This document shows positions 50,004 to 60,120 of a DNA stretch of 64,000 bases, in pieces. A model generated the notes under the pieces. The model worked only from the letters and a program-made list of their open reading frames with translations. It had not been told where the DNA came from and did no database searches. The translations under genes and the position numbers were made by a program. Position 1 is the stretch's first letter; every line of letters begins with the position of its first letter. The stretch comes from Gemmobacter nectariphilus (GTDB taxonomy: Bacteria; Pseudomonadota; Alphaproteobacteria; Rhodobacterales; Rhodobacteraceae). Location of the stretch: NCBI GenBank assembly GCA_020721445.1, contig DYMU01000007.1:1-64000 (forward strand), given 5' to 3'.

Positions 50004-51379
50004 TGCGACTGGCACCGCGCAGCTTGACCGGGCAGTTGGGGCTGCTGATCCTTGCCGCCTTCGTTGCGGCCCAGATCATCAGCCTTTGGCTGTTTGCCGA
50101 CGAACGCGGGCGCACCTTGCAACATGCCTTGCGGCGCGAAACCGTGCAGCGCAGCGCCGCTGTGGTTCTGGCGCTTGAAGCCGCGCCAGCGATAGGGCGT
50201 GCCGACATTCTGGCGGTAGCGCAATCCGATCATGCTGACTTTGCTTTGGCATCGCAGCCGCTGGTCGCAAGCAGCGATCCGGTGCCATCGCAAACCGGTG
50301 CCCTTGTTGAAAGCCTGCTGCCCGCCCCGCGCGACCTGCGCATCGCGGAAATCGGCATTTCCCAAAGTGATGGCCGCCCGATGACCCCGCCGCCGCCCTT
50401 GGTCTGGGTGCGCGACCGGATGCTTGCCGCGGGGATAGCGCCCCTTGAATTGCGCCTGTCCATCGCCCTTGACGATGGCACCTGGCTGAACGTCACCGCG
50501 CGCAACGACAGGCCGGATGCCCGGCTGCCGCCAGCCATCCTTGGCACCATCCTCTTGTCGCTTGCCCTGATCATGGCCGCGCTTTGGTTTGGCCTGCGCC
50601 GGATCATCGGCCCGTTGCAGCGGCTGTCTGCGGCGGCCGAGGATTTCGGGATTGATGGCGTGGCCCCGCCGATGCCCACAGGTGGCCCGTCCGAGGTGCA
50701 GGCCTTGTCGGACGCCCTGACCCGGATGCAGGCGCGACTGTCGGGCATGATTGCCGACCGCACGCGGATGCTGGCGGCCCTTGGCCACGACCTGCGCTCG
50801 CCGATCACGGCATTGCGGCTGCGCGCCGAGATGGTGGACGACGACGAGACGCGCGAGCGCATGGTCGCCTCGCTGGACGAGATGCGTGACATGGTCGAGG
50901 CGACACTGGCCTATGCGCGCGGGGTTTCGGTCGATCAACCCGCCGAGGCAACCGACCTGGCGGCCCTGTTGACCGAATTGGTGGCCGAACTTGGCGAGAC
51001 CGGCCCGGCCATCGCAGTCATGCCGATGGACCCGCTAAGCCTTGCCCTACGCCGCACGCCGATCCGCCGGGCGCTGCGCAACCTGCTGGAAAACGCCCAA
51101 CGCTACGGCAAAAGCGTTCAAGTCAGCCTGCATCAGACACCAAAGACCATCGAAATCCGCATCGACGACCATGGCCCCGATATCCCGGAGGCCGACCTTG
51201 ACCGCGTGTTCGATCCGTTCACGCGGCTTGAAACGTCTCGTTCCCGCGATACTGGCGGCATAGGCCTTGGCCTGCCGATTGCCCGCGCCATTTTGCGCGC
51301 CCACGGCGGTGATGTACGGCTGATCAACCGGTCCGAAGGCGGGCTAAGGGCCATCGTGTGCCTGCCCAGACAGGGCTGA
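50003..51379 (+). CDS. Sensor histidine kinase
   Basis: HAMP-like region, H-box ALGHDLRSPITALRLRAE, N-box NLLENAQRYG, GIGLGLPIARAI. Confidence 0.92.
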   Translation: MRLAPRSLTGQLGLLILAAFVAAQIISLWLFADERGRTLQHALRRETVQRSAAVVLALEAAPAIGRADILAVAQSDHADFALASQPLVASSDPVPSQTGALVESLLPAPRDLRIAEIGISQSDGRPMTPPPPLVWVRDRMLAAGIAPLELRLSIALDDGTWLNVTARNDRPDARLPPAILGTILLSLALIMAALWFGLRRIIGPLQRLSAAAEDFGIDGVAPPMPTGGPSEVQALSDALTRMQARLSGMIADRTRMLAALGHDLRSPITALRLRAEMVDDDETRERMVASLDEMRDMVEATLAYARGVSVDQPAEATDLAALLTELVAELGETGPAIAVMPMDPLSLALRRTPIRRALRNLLENAQRYGKSVQVSLHQTPKTIEIRIDDHGPDIPEADLDRVFDPFTRLETSRSRDTGGIGLGLPIARAILRAHGGDVRLINRSEGGLRAIVCLPRQG

Positions 51380-51867
51380 CGCCAGCCGAAGAAAGCCCAT
51401 CGCTGCAACCGGGGTTGCGGTGTCAGTGGATCAGACGTGCTGGCAAAAGGGATCGTCTGCTGTGGGTTCGTTCAGAATATGATCGGTTTTTCTGATATCG
51501 AACATGAGACACGCAAATTCAGCGGCACGCCCGTGCGTGATCACGCAGGACAACGTCTTCGCTTAGCACCCGGACGATGACGGCACCGTCCAGCAACGCC
51601 TCGACCACCCGCACGCCTCTGTCGGATCAATGGCCCCCTCCGCGCCGTCTCGGCCGTGGTTTGGACTGGCCGTTCGCCGCCATCGCGGTGTTCCATCGCC
51701 AGCCGCACCGCGCGCTCGCGGAACGCAGGTGATCACGGCTTTGCGGTCTTCTTCTTTTGTGCAGGTTCCCTATCGGGCAATTCTCCGAGAGTTTTGCCCT
51801 CGGGCAAATCCCGGGCGGTTCAGTGTTCCCACAGCGCTTCTGTGTCATGGCGCGTCTGGGGCGGCGC

Positions 51868-53658
51868 TTACCGTGTCCAGCTTTGTGCCACCAGATGCCC
51901 GCCACCGATGTCTTGCAAGACAACAGGCGCAGGACCAGATCCTGCGGGGTAGAGCGGGCTTGGAATATCGCCTGACAGCCGAACGCCCGGCGGGCGGATA
52001 TGGGCCGGGTCCGGCACCGGAACCGCCTCGATCAGGCGTTGGGTGTAGGGATGCTGCGGGTTGCTGAACACCTGTGCGCGGCTGCCCATTTCGACGATCT
52101 GGCCAAGATACATGACCGCCACACGATCTGAAATGTTGTCGACCACGGCCATGTCGTGGCTGATGAACAAGTAGGCCAGCCCCAGCTCCTGCTGCAATTC
52201 GCGCAACAGGTTCAGCACGCGGGCCTGAACGCTGACATCCAGCGCCGACACGCTTTCATCGGCGATGATCAGGTCGGGCTTCAAGGCAAGGGCACGGGCA
52301 ATGCAGATCCGTTGACGCTGACCGCCCGAAAACTCGTGCGGGTAGCGATCCAGCTGATCGTTCGACAGTCCGACGCGCCGCATCAGATCGGCCGCGGCAT
52401 TGCGCCGGTCATCCGGGGTGCCGATGTCATGGATCAGCAAGGGTTCGGCGATCAGGTCGCCAGCGGTCTTGCGCGGGTTCAGCGCCGCCATCGGGTCTTG
52501 AAACACCATCTGCACCCGGCGACGGACCGCCTTCATCTGATCGCGGTTCAGGCCCGACAGGGTTTGCCCCGCCAGCGTTATGCTGCCCTGATGCGGCACC
52601 AGCCCCACCATGGCCTTGGCAATGGTTGATTTTCCGCAGCCCGACTCGCCCACCAGCGCGAATGTCTCGCCACGGCGAATGTCAAAGCTGACCTTCTCGA
52701 CCGCATGAACCTGCTGCACGGTGCGGCCAAACAGACCGCCCTTCAGCGGGAAACGCACGATCACATCTTGCAGCCGGGCCACCGGCGGGGCGGTGGTGGG
52801 TTCAGGGCGTTCGATGCGCTGGCCCATGCGCGGAACGGCGGCCAAGAGGTCGCGGGTGTAGGCTTTCGCCGGGGCCTTGAACAGGCTGCCGACCGGGGCC
52901 TGTTCGACCATCGCGCCGGATTTCATGACGATCACGCGATCGGCCATTTCGGCGACAACACCCATGTCATGCGTGATCAGGATGATGGCGGTGCCCAGAT
53001 CGCGCTGCAAATCGCGCAAAAGGTCCAGAACTTCGCGCTGCACCGTCACGTCCAGCGCTGTGGTCGGCTCATCGGCGATCAGCACCTCGGGGCGCAGGGC
53101 CAGGGCCATGGCAATCATCACGCGCTGCCGCATGCCGCCAGACAATTCGTGCGGATATTGCGCCATCCGCCGCTTCGGATGCGACAGCCTGACCGATGTC
53201 AGGGCCGCAAGCGCCGCAGTCTGCGCCGCGCTGGGGCTGACGTCCTGATGCGCGCAGATTGCCTCGATCAACTGGGTGCCGATGGTCAGAACCGGGTTCA
53301 GGCTGGACATCGGTTCCTGAAAGATCATCGCGATGCGATCGCCACGGATCCGGCGCATTTGCGCTTCGGGAAGGGCGGTCAGGTCGGTTGCACCAAGGCG
53401 GATGCGACCGGCGGTCGCCCGGACGGCCGGAAACGGCAAAAGCCCCATGATGGCCAGCGAGGTCAGCGATTTGCCCGACCCGCTTTCCCCCGCGATCGCC
53501 AGGGTTTCGCCCCGGTTCACATGGAACGACAGATCCCGCACAAGCGGGCGCAAACCGTGTTCGGTCCGCACGGAAACCGTCAGCCCTTCGACCGACAGGA
53601 CAGGCAGCGCGTCCGGGGCCGCGACAGCCCCGGACAATGGTGCAGCGGCCACGGTCAT
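51868..53658 (-). CDS. Peptide/nickel-type ABC transporter, fused DppD-DppF ATPases
   Basis: Two ABC modules: GESGSGKSL...LSGGMRQRVMIAMALALRPEVLIADEPTTALD and GESGCGKST...FSGGQRQRICIARALALKPDLIIADESVSALD. Confidence 0.92.
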   Translation of the reverse strand: MTVAAAPLSGAVAAPDALPVLSVEGLTVSVRTEHGLRPLVRDLSFHVNRGETLAIAGESGSGKSLTSLAIMGLLPFPAVRATAGRIRLGATDLTALPEAQMRRIRGDRIAMIFQEPMSSLNPVLTIGTQLIEAICAHQDVSPSAAQTAALAALTSVRLSHPKRRMAQYPHELSGGMRQRVMIAMALALRPEVLIADEPTTALDVTVQREVLDLLRDLQRDLGTAIILITHDMGVVAEMADRVIVMKSGAMVEQAPVGSLFKAPAKAYTRDLLAAVPRMGQRIERPEPTTAPPVARLQDVIVRFPLKGGLFGRTVQQVHAVEKVSFDIRRGETFALVGESGCGKSTIAKAMVGLVPHQGSITLAGQTLSGLNRDQMKAVRRRVQMVFQDPMAALNPRKTAGDLIAEPLLIHDIGTPDDRRNAAADLMRRVGLSNDQLDRYPHEFSGGQRQRICIARALALKPDLIIADESVSALDVSVQARVLNLLRELQQELGLAYLFISHDMAVVDNISDRVAVMYLGQIVEMGSRAQVFSNPQHPYTQRLIEAVPVPDPAHIRPPGVRLSGDIPSPLYPAGSGPAPVVLQDIGGGHLVAQSWTR

Positions 53659-54614
53659 TCGAACACGCAGCGCGGGAAGTAAAAGCTGACCACCCAGTTC
53701 GGCATGTCGACGATCTCGGAAATCCGCAGATCGCCACAGGTGGACACCAGCATATAGGCATCGACCGCCGCCATGCCGCGCTGCGCACAGAGCAGATCCA
53801 CCATTCCCGCCACCGCATCGCGGCTGGCGGTCATCAGGTCGGGTCCGATGCCGGTGGTTACCTCATAGCCCTTGGCGTCCAGATGGCGTGTTACCGGGCC
53901 CGGCGTGGTGAAGCGCGGGGTTTTCAGGTTGGCACCCTTCACCAGATCCAGCGTCAGCACCACATCCATCGGCGATTCGATGGCAGTGCCGCAAACCTCG
54001 CCATCGCCTTGCGCAGCGTGGGTATCGCCCACGCTGAACAGGGCACCTTCCACCTCGACCGGAAGGTAAAGTGTCACCCCGGCATTCAGATCGCGGATAT
54101 CAAGGTTGCCGCCAACCCGGCGGGGCGGCACCACGGAATGCAGCCCGCTTTCGGCCTGCGCATTGCCGATGGTTCCGGCAAACGGCTTCAGCGGCACCCG
54201 GCCTTCGCGGCCGAACAGCGCCGGGTCCATCGACGTGGTGTCGTAGGTCCAGACATGCAGCGCCGGGTCTGGAAACTGGTCGGCAAGCAAGCCAAAGCCG
54301 GGGATGTTCGCGGTCCAGCCAAAGCCGCGGCCATTGAAAGGCCGTGGGGCAAAGCTGTCGATGGTGATCTTGATCGCATCGCCGGGCATTGCCCCTTCGA
54401 CATAGATCGGCCCCGACACCGGGTTGATCTTGCCAAAGTCAAGCGTGGCAACATCGGCCACCGTGGACGACGGGCCAAGCTGGCCCGCCGAGGAATCATG
54501 ACAGTGAAACAGGATCGTTGATCCGGGTTCGGCGCGCAGCGCCGGGGGCAGGGAATTGTCCCACCCGAAATGATGCTGCGCGCCGTGGATCGTGTAGTTG
54601 CAGGCTTTGCACAT
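53655..54614 (-). CDS. Acetamidase/formamidase family protein
   Basis: FHCHDSSAGQ, NPVSGPIYVEGAMPGDAIKITI, SVGDTHAAQGDGEVCGTAIE. Confidence 0.9.
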   Translation of the reverse strand: MCKACNYTIHGAQHHFGWDNSLPPALRAEPGSTILFHCHDSSAGQLGPSSTVADVATLDFGKINPVSGPIYVEGAMPGDAIKITIDSFAPRPFNGRGFGWTANIPGFGLLADQFPDPALHVWTYDTTSMDPALFGREGRVPLKPFAGTIGNAQAESGLHSVVPPRRVGGNLDIRDLNAGVTLYLPVEVEGALFSVGDTHAAQGDGEVCGTAIESPMDVVLTLDLVKGANLKTPRFTTPGPVTRHLDAKGYEVTTGIGPDLMTASRDAVAGMVDLLCAQRGMAAVDAYMLVSTCGDLRISEIVDMPNWVVSFYFPRCVFE

Positions 54615-54615
54615 G

Positions 54616-56226
54616 TTACTTCACATAAACATAGTCATAGTTGACCGGGATCGACACGGGATCGACGTAAAGCGCATCATCGCCGCCCATGCGTTCGGAC
54701 TTCATCGTGTAACGCTCTTCGTTGAAAACCGGCACCCAAGGGGCCTGTTCCATCACGCCGGTGTAAACCTCGGACCACAGCGCCAGACGGTCTGCGGCAC
54801 GGGCGGGGTCTGACAGGCTGTCGGCGGCGGTTGCCTTGGCATCCAGGGCCGCATCGCAGAACTTGGACCAGTTCCAGCCGCCTTCGCCCGCGCCGGCACA
54901 GCCAAGGATCGGGCCGTAGAAGTTGGACGGATCGGGGAAGTCCGCGATCCATGCCATGCCGCCCGACCAGATCATCGGCGCATTTCCGGCACCACCGGCC
55001 TCGATCACGTTGGCTTGCGCCAGCGACTGGATATTGGCCTTGACCCCGATGGCCGCCAGATCCTGCTGGATGGCCTGAGCAATGCGCGGGTTCGGATCGG
55101 TGTTCATGACATACAGATCGGTTTCAAACCCGTCGGCAAGCCCGGCTTGCGCCAACAGCGCCTTGGCACCGTCAATGTCATAGGCATAGCCCGCGTAACC
55201 TTCGGTATAGCCGGGCATTGTCGGAGGCAGCGGTTGTGTGGCCGGAACCGCACGCCCGTTGATGATCTGGGTGATGCGATCCTTGTTAATGGCCATATTC
55301 ACGGCCTTGCGCACCTCCAGCTTGTCGAACGGGGCTTGCGTCACGTTCAGCGTGATATAGCCGGTGTGCAGTTGTCCACCCTGCACCACGCGGGCGGCCT
55401 GCGCCGGGTCTGCCATCACTTCCATGAACTTGGCCGGGGGAATGCCGTCGCCGGGCACATCGACTTCGCCGTTTTGCAACCGCAACAGGGCGACGACAGG
55501 CTCTTGCCCGACCTCGAACACGACCTGAACCAGATAGGGCACGCCGGCACGCCAGTAATCGGCGTTCTTTTCGAACACCAACCGCTGACCAAGCGTCCAG
55601 TCTGCCAGCTTGAAGGCCCCGGTTCCCACCGGCATCTTGCCGAAGTCTGCGCCCGCCGCATCCACCGCTTCTTTCGGCACGACCGAAGCGAAGTTCAGCG
55701 CCATGACATGCAGGAAGGTTGCATCCGGCCGGGAAAGGGTGATCCTGACCGTCAGGGGATCAACCACTTCAACCCCCGAAAGCCCACCGGCCCCCGCGGC
55801 ATCAAACCCGGCGATGGCGGCAAAGAACCCCGCACCGGGTGACTGGGTTTCGGGGTTGGTGACGCGGTCCAGCGAGTATTTCACATCGTCCGCCGTCATC
55901 GCGCGGCCGTTGTGGAACTTGACCCCGGCGCGCAGCTTGAAGGTGTAGACCAGACCATCGGGCGAGATGTCATACGACTCGGCCAGACCGGGGCGCAGTT
56001 CGGTGGTGCCCGGCACGTAGTCCATCATCCCGTCAAACAGCGATTTGATCATCGACCAGTTCTGCCAGTCATAGCCGATCGCAGGGTCCAGCGTGGCCAC
56101 GTCATCCTTGTAGGTGACAGTGATCGACCCGCCGGCCTTGGCGTTCGGGTCGGGCGTGTAATCCTGCGCCATGGCGGGCAGCGCCAGCGTCAGCACAAGG
56201 GCGGTAGAGGCAAGCCATTTTGTCAT
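54616..56226 (-). CDS. Peptide-type ABC transporter substrate-binding protein
   Basis: Signal peptide MTKWLASTALVLTLALPAMAQ; SBP family 5 body (VYTFKLRAGVKFHNGRAMTADDVKYSLDRV). Confidence 0.9.
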   Translation of the reverse strand: MTKWLASTALVLTLALPAMAQDYTPDPNAKAGGSITVTYKDDVATLDPAIGYDWQNWSMIKSLFDGMMDYVPGTTELRPGLAESYDISPDGLVYTFKLRAGVKFHNGRAMTADDVKYSLDRVTNPETQSPGAGFFAAIAGFDAAGAGGLSGVEVVDPLTVRITLSRPDATFLHVMALNFASVVPKEAVDAAGADFGKMPVGTGAFKLADWTLGQRLVFEKNADYWRAGVPYLVQVVFEVGQEPVVALLRLQNGEVDVPGDGIPPAKFMEVMADPAQAARVVQGGQLHTGYITLNVTQAPFDKLEVRKAVNMAINKDRITQIINGRAVPATQPLPPTMPGYTEGYAGYAYDIDGAKALLAQAGLADGFETDLYVMNTDPNPRIAQAIQQDLAAIGVKANIQSLAQANVIEAGGAGNAPMIWSGGMAWIADFPDPSNFYGPILGCAGAGEGGWNWSKFCDAALDAKATAADSLSDPARAADRLALWSEVYTGVMEQAPWVPVFNEERYTMKSERMGGDDALYVDPVSIPVNYDYVYVK

Positions 56227-56264
56227 TGTGTCTCTCTCCTGTTGCGGGTGGTTTGTTGCCCGGA

Positions 56265-57185
56265 TCAGCGAAGGCGGATCCGAGGGTCGATGAAAGGGGC
56301 GATAAGATCGGCAAGCAGATTGCCGATGACGATTGCAAGGGCAGAAACCAGCGTCACCCCCATGATGATGGGAATGTCGACGCGCTGGATCGCCTGCCAT
56401 GCCAGTTGCCCGATGCCGGGCCAGCCAAAGACGCTTTCCACGACGACGATGCCGCCCATGAAGATGCCGATGTCGATGCCGATCATGGCGATGATCGGCA
56501 AGACGGCATTGGGCAGGGCATGGCGCAGAACAACGCGCGCGCGGCCAAGGCCCTTGGCGCGGGCGGTGCGGATATAGTCGGCGCGCAGAACCTCGATCAT
56601 TGAAGACCGCATCATGCGCGAATACCACCCCGACCCAAGGATCCCCAGCGTCAGCGCCGGCAGCACCAGATGCGCCGCCGTGCCATAGCCGCCAATGGGA
56701 AACCACCCCAGCTTGACCGCAAAGACATACAGCATCAGCAGGCTGACCACGAATTGCGGCGCCGAGACGGTGACGAAAGACATCATCATCAGCACCTGAT
56801 CGCCCAGACGGCCCCGCATCAGGGCGGCGGCGATGCCCATGCTCAGCCCCAGCACCAGTTCAGCCGAGATCCCGGCCATCATCAGCAACAAGGTGGCCGG
56901 AAGCCGCGACAGGATCAGATCCACCACCTCGGTCTTTTGCAGATAGCTGCGCCCCAGATCGCCTTGAACCAGCGCCAGCAGATACCGGCCGTATTGCACG
57001 ACAAAGGGCTGATCCAACCCAAGCTGCTGGCGGATGTTTTCCACTGTCTGCGCGGTGGCGGCCCGTCCGGCAATCTGGCGCACCGGATCGGCGGGCAGGA
57101 CATAAAGCAGCACGAAGGTAATGAAACTGACGCCCAGCAGGATCAGCGCGGATTGCATCAGGCGGCGAAACAGGAAAGCGGCCAT
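56265..57185 (-). CDS. DppB-type ABC transporter permease
   Basis: MAAFLFRRLMQSALILLGVSFITFVLLYVLPADPVRQIAG; MRSSMIEVLRADYIRTARAKGLGRARVVLRHALPNA. Confidence 0.92.
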   Translation of the reverse strand: MAAFLFRRLMQSALILLGVSFITFVLLYVLPADPVRQIAGRAATAQTVENIRQQLGLDQPFVVQYGRYLLALVQGDLGRSYLQKTEVVDLILSRLPATLLLMMAGISAELVLGLSMGIAAALMRGRLGDQVLMMMSFVTVSAPQFVVSLLMLYVFAVKLGWFPIGGYGTAAHLVLPALTLGILGSGWYSRMMRSSMIEVLRADYIRTARAKGLGRARVVLRHALPNAVLPIIAMIGIDIGIFMGGIVVVESVFGWPGIGQLAWQAIQRVDIPIIMGVTLVSALAIVIGNLLADLIAPFIDPRIRLR

Positions 57186-57186
57186 G

Positions 57187-58071
57187 TCAGTCGCGCCCCC
57201 GCTGCGTCGGGTCCAGCACATCGCGCAGCGCATCGCCCACCAGATTGAACGCCAAAGCCAGCAGGATGATCGCCGCCCCCGGCAGGAACACCAGCCAAGG
57301 TGCCGCCTGAAAATAGGTCTGGTTCTCGAAAATGATGTTGCCCCAACTGGGGGTGGGCGGCTGCACCCCGACGCCAAGAAAGGACAGCGTCGCCTCCAGC
57401 AGCACGGTCGTCGAGATCCCCAAGGTGCCCCAGACGATGATCGTGGGCACCAGATGCGGCAGGATGTGGTGAAACAGGATGCGCCCGGTGCCAGCCCCCA
57501 GCGTGCGTTCGGCGGCAATGAAATCGCGTTCCACCAGCGATGTGGTTTCGGTGTAGATCACCCGCGCTGCCTGCACCCAGTTTACCAGCGCAATCACAAG
57601 GGCGACAATCCACAGCGATGGCTTGAAGATCGCGGCAAGGCAGATGGCCAGCAGCAGGGCGGGAAACGCCATCATCAGATCGGTAAAGCGCATCAGCACC
57701 GCCCCGATCCAGCCTCGGAAAAACCCGGCCGTCAGGCCAACCAGCGTGCCGATGGTCAAGGCCAGACTGTTGGCCACCACCCCGATCACCAGCGAGGTCT
57801 GCGCGCCATAAAGGATCCGGCTGAACAGGTCGCGGCCCAAAAGATCGGTCCCCAGAATGAACCGCGCATCCGGTGGCAGGGGCGCGCCTTCCAGCGTCAG
57901 CCCGTCAAAATGCTGTTCTTGCGGCGCAAAGGGCGCGATCCATGGCGCGAACACCGCCCCCGCCACCACGACCGCGATCAGCGCAAGCCCGAACAGCGCC
58001 AGCTTGCGCTGCATCAGCCGTCGCAACGCCGATTTCGGGCGGGGGTTGAGGTCAGCCGTCGTGTCTGCCAT
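57187..58071 (-). CDS. DppC-type ABC transporter permease
   Basis: LGTDLLGRDLFSRILYGAQTSLVIGV; AERTLGAGTGRILFHHILPHLVPTI. Confidence 0.92.
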   Translation of the reverse strand: MADTTADLNPRPKSALRRLMQRKLALFGLALIAVVVAGAVFAPWIAPFAPQEQHFDGLTLEGAPLPPDARFILGTDLLGRDLFSRILYGAQTSLVIGVVANSLALTIGTLVGLTAGFFRGWIGAVLMRFTDLMMAFPALLLAICLAAIFKPSLWIVALVIALVNWVQAARVIYTETTSLVERDFIAAERTLGAGTGRILFHHILPHLVPTIIVWGTLGISTTVLLEATLSFLGVGVQPPTPSWGNIIFENQTYFQAAPWLVFLPGAAIILLALAFNLVGDALRDVLDPTQRGRD

Positions 58072-58672
58072 CGCGTGCCTTTCGTCCTGACGGATTGGTG
58101 TCATCGCGGCTGGCGACGATACGCGCCGCGGCATCCTCAAAGCTGATCCGCCAAGCCATCGCCATCTGGCGCAGTTGGGCATAGGCGTCTTCTTCGGTCT
58201 TGCCGCGCGCCGCCAGCAGGGTTACCGCGCGCACCACGGTCTGGCGTCCGTCAAGCCGGCGCTTCAGATCGGCAATTTCGGCAAACAATGCCCTTTGCGT
58301 GTCAAACGCATCGCGCGCAATCAGCAGGGCGGAATAGGCCCCGTTGTCGCCCACGGGTTTCAGAAGTTGCGCATGCGCCCCGGCGCGCAACGACCATTCG
58401 ATCCGTCCCGGCGCTTCTGACCCGATCAGGGCAACCATGGGCATGGGGGGCTGGCCCTCGGACCAGGGGAACATCCCGTCATGGCCCATATCGGCATCGA
58501 AGAACACATAGTCGGCCCCGATCGCCTGTGGCCCGAGTTCTGGCCAGGCTTCGGTGACTTGCAGACCAATGGCCATCAATTGCCGGGTCAGGGCATGGAC
58601 GATGGGGTGGGGGCGATGCAGGATCATGGCCTGCGCGCCGCCAAGGTCGGGAATGCGGATTGGTCGCCTCAT
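58052..58672 (-). CDS. AmiR-like ANTAR-domain antiterminator (second copy)
   Basis: C-terminal ANTAR signature (ADLKRRLDGRQTVVRAVTLLAARGKTEEDAYAQLRQMAMAWRISFEDAAARIV). Confidence 0.85.
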   Translation of the reverse strand: MRRPIRIPDLGGAQAMILHRPHPIVHALTRQLMAIGLQVTEAWPELGPQAIGADYVFFDADMGHDGMFPWSEGQPPMPMVALIGSEAPGRIEWSLRAGAHAQLLKPVGDNGAYSALLIARDAFDTQRALFAEIADLKRRLDGRQTVVRAVTLLAARGKTEEDAYAQLRQMAMAWRISFEDAAARIVASRDDTNPSGRKARDGRHDG

Positions 58673-59760
58673 GACACCACCCGCAAATGCGCGACGCCAC
58701 AGGTCTGCGGCGTCCGGGTCAGATAGGGATCGCCCGCAACGCCATTGCGTTGATGTATCACCCGGAACATCCCGCTTTCCACCCGCGCGATGATCGCGGG
58801 CAGCACGGTGTGATGCGTCTTGGGGTCGATGATCCCGCCCGGCATCCGATCGTCAGACAAAAGCTGTGACAACCCAAGGTCTTCGGCGCCGGGCCGCCCG
58901 GCCAACAGCCGGGCCAGTTCGCGCACCGCGGTAAAGGCCGCCGCCTCGTGTGACGATCCAAAACCCGCCCCACCCGGCCAGCCTGTGACACCCCGGAAAT
59001 ACGGACCAGCCGCGACCAGACCTTCGGCGGCAGCGCCAATCGCGGGAAGTTCACATTCGGTCAGGTTGCACGACAGCACCGGGCAATTCCACGGCTGGAA
59101 ACGGCTGTCATCCTGACCAAGTTGGCGATAGGCCGCCAGAAACTCATAGGACGACGGGCCGATCAGGGAATTCAGGATGAAATTCGGCTTGGCCAGCCGG
59201 ATCTCGTCGATCATCCGGCCCACATCGCGCGACCCGATCGGCAGATAGCGTTCGCCCGCGATGTCGCCGCCGGCCTGCATGATCCGTTCGCGGGCCAGAC
59301 GGTTCAGCTCCCACCCCCAGATGTAATTCGACCCGGTCAGATAGGCCCGGCGGCCATGGCTTGGCAGCACCCAATCCAGCAAGGGCAGCAAGTGCTGGTT
59401 AGGGCAGGCATGGGTATAGACGACATGGTCAGACGCCTCGAACCCCTCGTAAGGCACGGCATACCATAGCGTCCCCCCATGCCGTTCCAGCGTCGGGATC
59501 ACCTCTTTGCGGCTTGAGGATGTGACGCAGCCGATCACATGGCGGGCTGAGGTATCACGCAGGATTTCTTCGCACAGCGGGCCATACAAATCGACATTGC
59601 CGCCCGGATCACGTTCGACAGGCACAAAGGACAGATCAAGGTCCGGGTCGGCATTCAATTGCGCGATGGCGGCCAAGGCACCTGACCGGCATGCCTCGGA
59701 GATCAGGGAATAACTGCCTGATCGCGAATAGAGCAGACCGATTTCGATACGCCGCTTCAT
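58669..59760 (-). CDS. AmiC-like cytoplasmic ligand sensor (second copy)
   Basis: MKRRIEIGLLYSRSGSYSLISEACRSGALAAIAQLN...; WYAVPYEGFEASDHVVYTHACPNQ parallels AmiC [23 protein letters not shown]; no signal peptide; overlaps the ANTAR gene. Confidence 0.85.
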   Translation of the reverse strand: MKRRIEIGLLYSRSGSYSLISEACRSGALAAIAQLNADPDLDLSFVPVERDPGGNVDLYGPLCEEILRDTSARHVIGCVTSSSRKEVIPTLERHGGTLWYAVPYEGFEASDHVVYTHACPNQHLLPLLDWVLPSHGRRAYLTGSNYIWGWELNRLARERIMQAGGDIAGERYLPIGSRDVGRMIDEIRLAKPNFILNSLIGPSSYEFLAAYRQLGQDDSRFQPWNCPVLSCNLTECELPAIGAAAEGLVAAGPYFRGVTGWPGGAGFGSSHEAAAFTAVRELARLLAGRPGAEDLGLSQLLSDDRMPGGIIDPKTHHTVLPAIIARVESGMFRVIHQRNGVAGDPYLTRTPQTCGVAHLRVVS

Positions 59761-59782
59761 AGATCCGGACCCCATTGAACCA

Positions 59783-59828
59783 AAACACCCCGAAGCAGTG
59801 TCCGCAGACCTGCATTCGGGGCGTGTTT
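59783..59828 (-). promoter_or_regulatory. Long hairpin just upstream of the second amiC-like gene, candidate leader attenuator
   Basis: Minus strand AAACACGCCCCGAATGCAG-GTCTGCGGACA-CTGCTTCGGGGTGTTT followed by TGG; stem with small bulges, about 22 nt from the start codon. Confidence 0.5.
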
Positions 59829-60120
59829 GCCGCGTTTTTTGATTTTCCAGAGCCTGATTGTTACTTTGATTTTCGACCAGATCAAAGTGCCATTCATCCG
59901 TTTGCCAGCGCATCGGCCCGGAATCCCCCGGCTTTCGATGCAGATGCCTGTTTTTTGGACGATCCTGTTCGATCCAGACCGCCTCTGGTGCCGGTTTTTG
60001 CATCCGCCCAAGCTTACGGTGATCCAGGTTGCGGCGCGGACGAAGCGGCGCATAGCAGCAATATCGGTATCCGTGCGTCGTCAGGAAGGTATGCTATGAT
60101 GCAGGCTTGATGGACAGGAG

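Noticed and set aside
51380-51867. Possible genes between the histidine kinase and the ABC ATPase
   Set aside because: Short overlapping ORFs on both strands with no recognisable domain; treated as intergenic or decayed.
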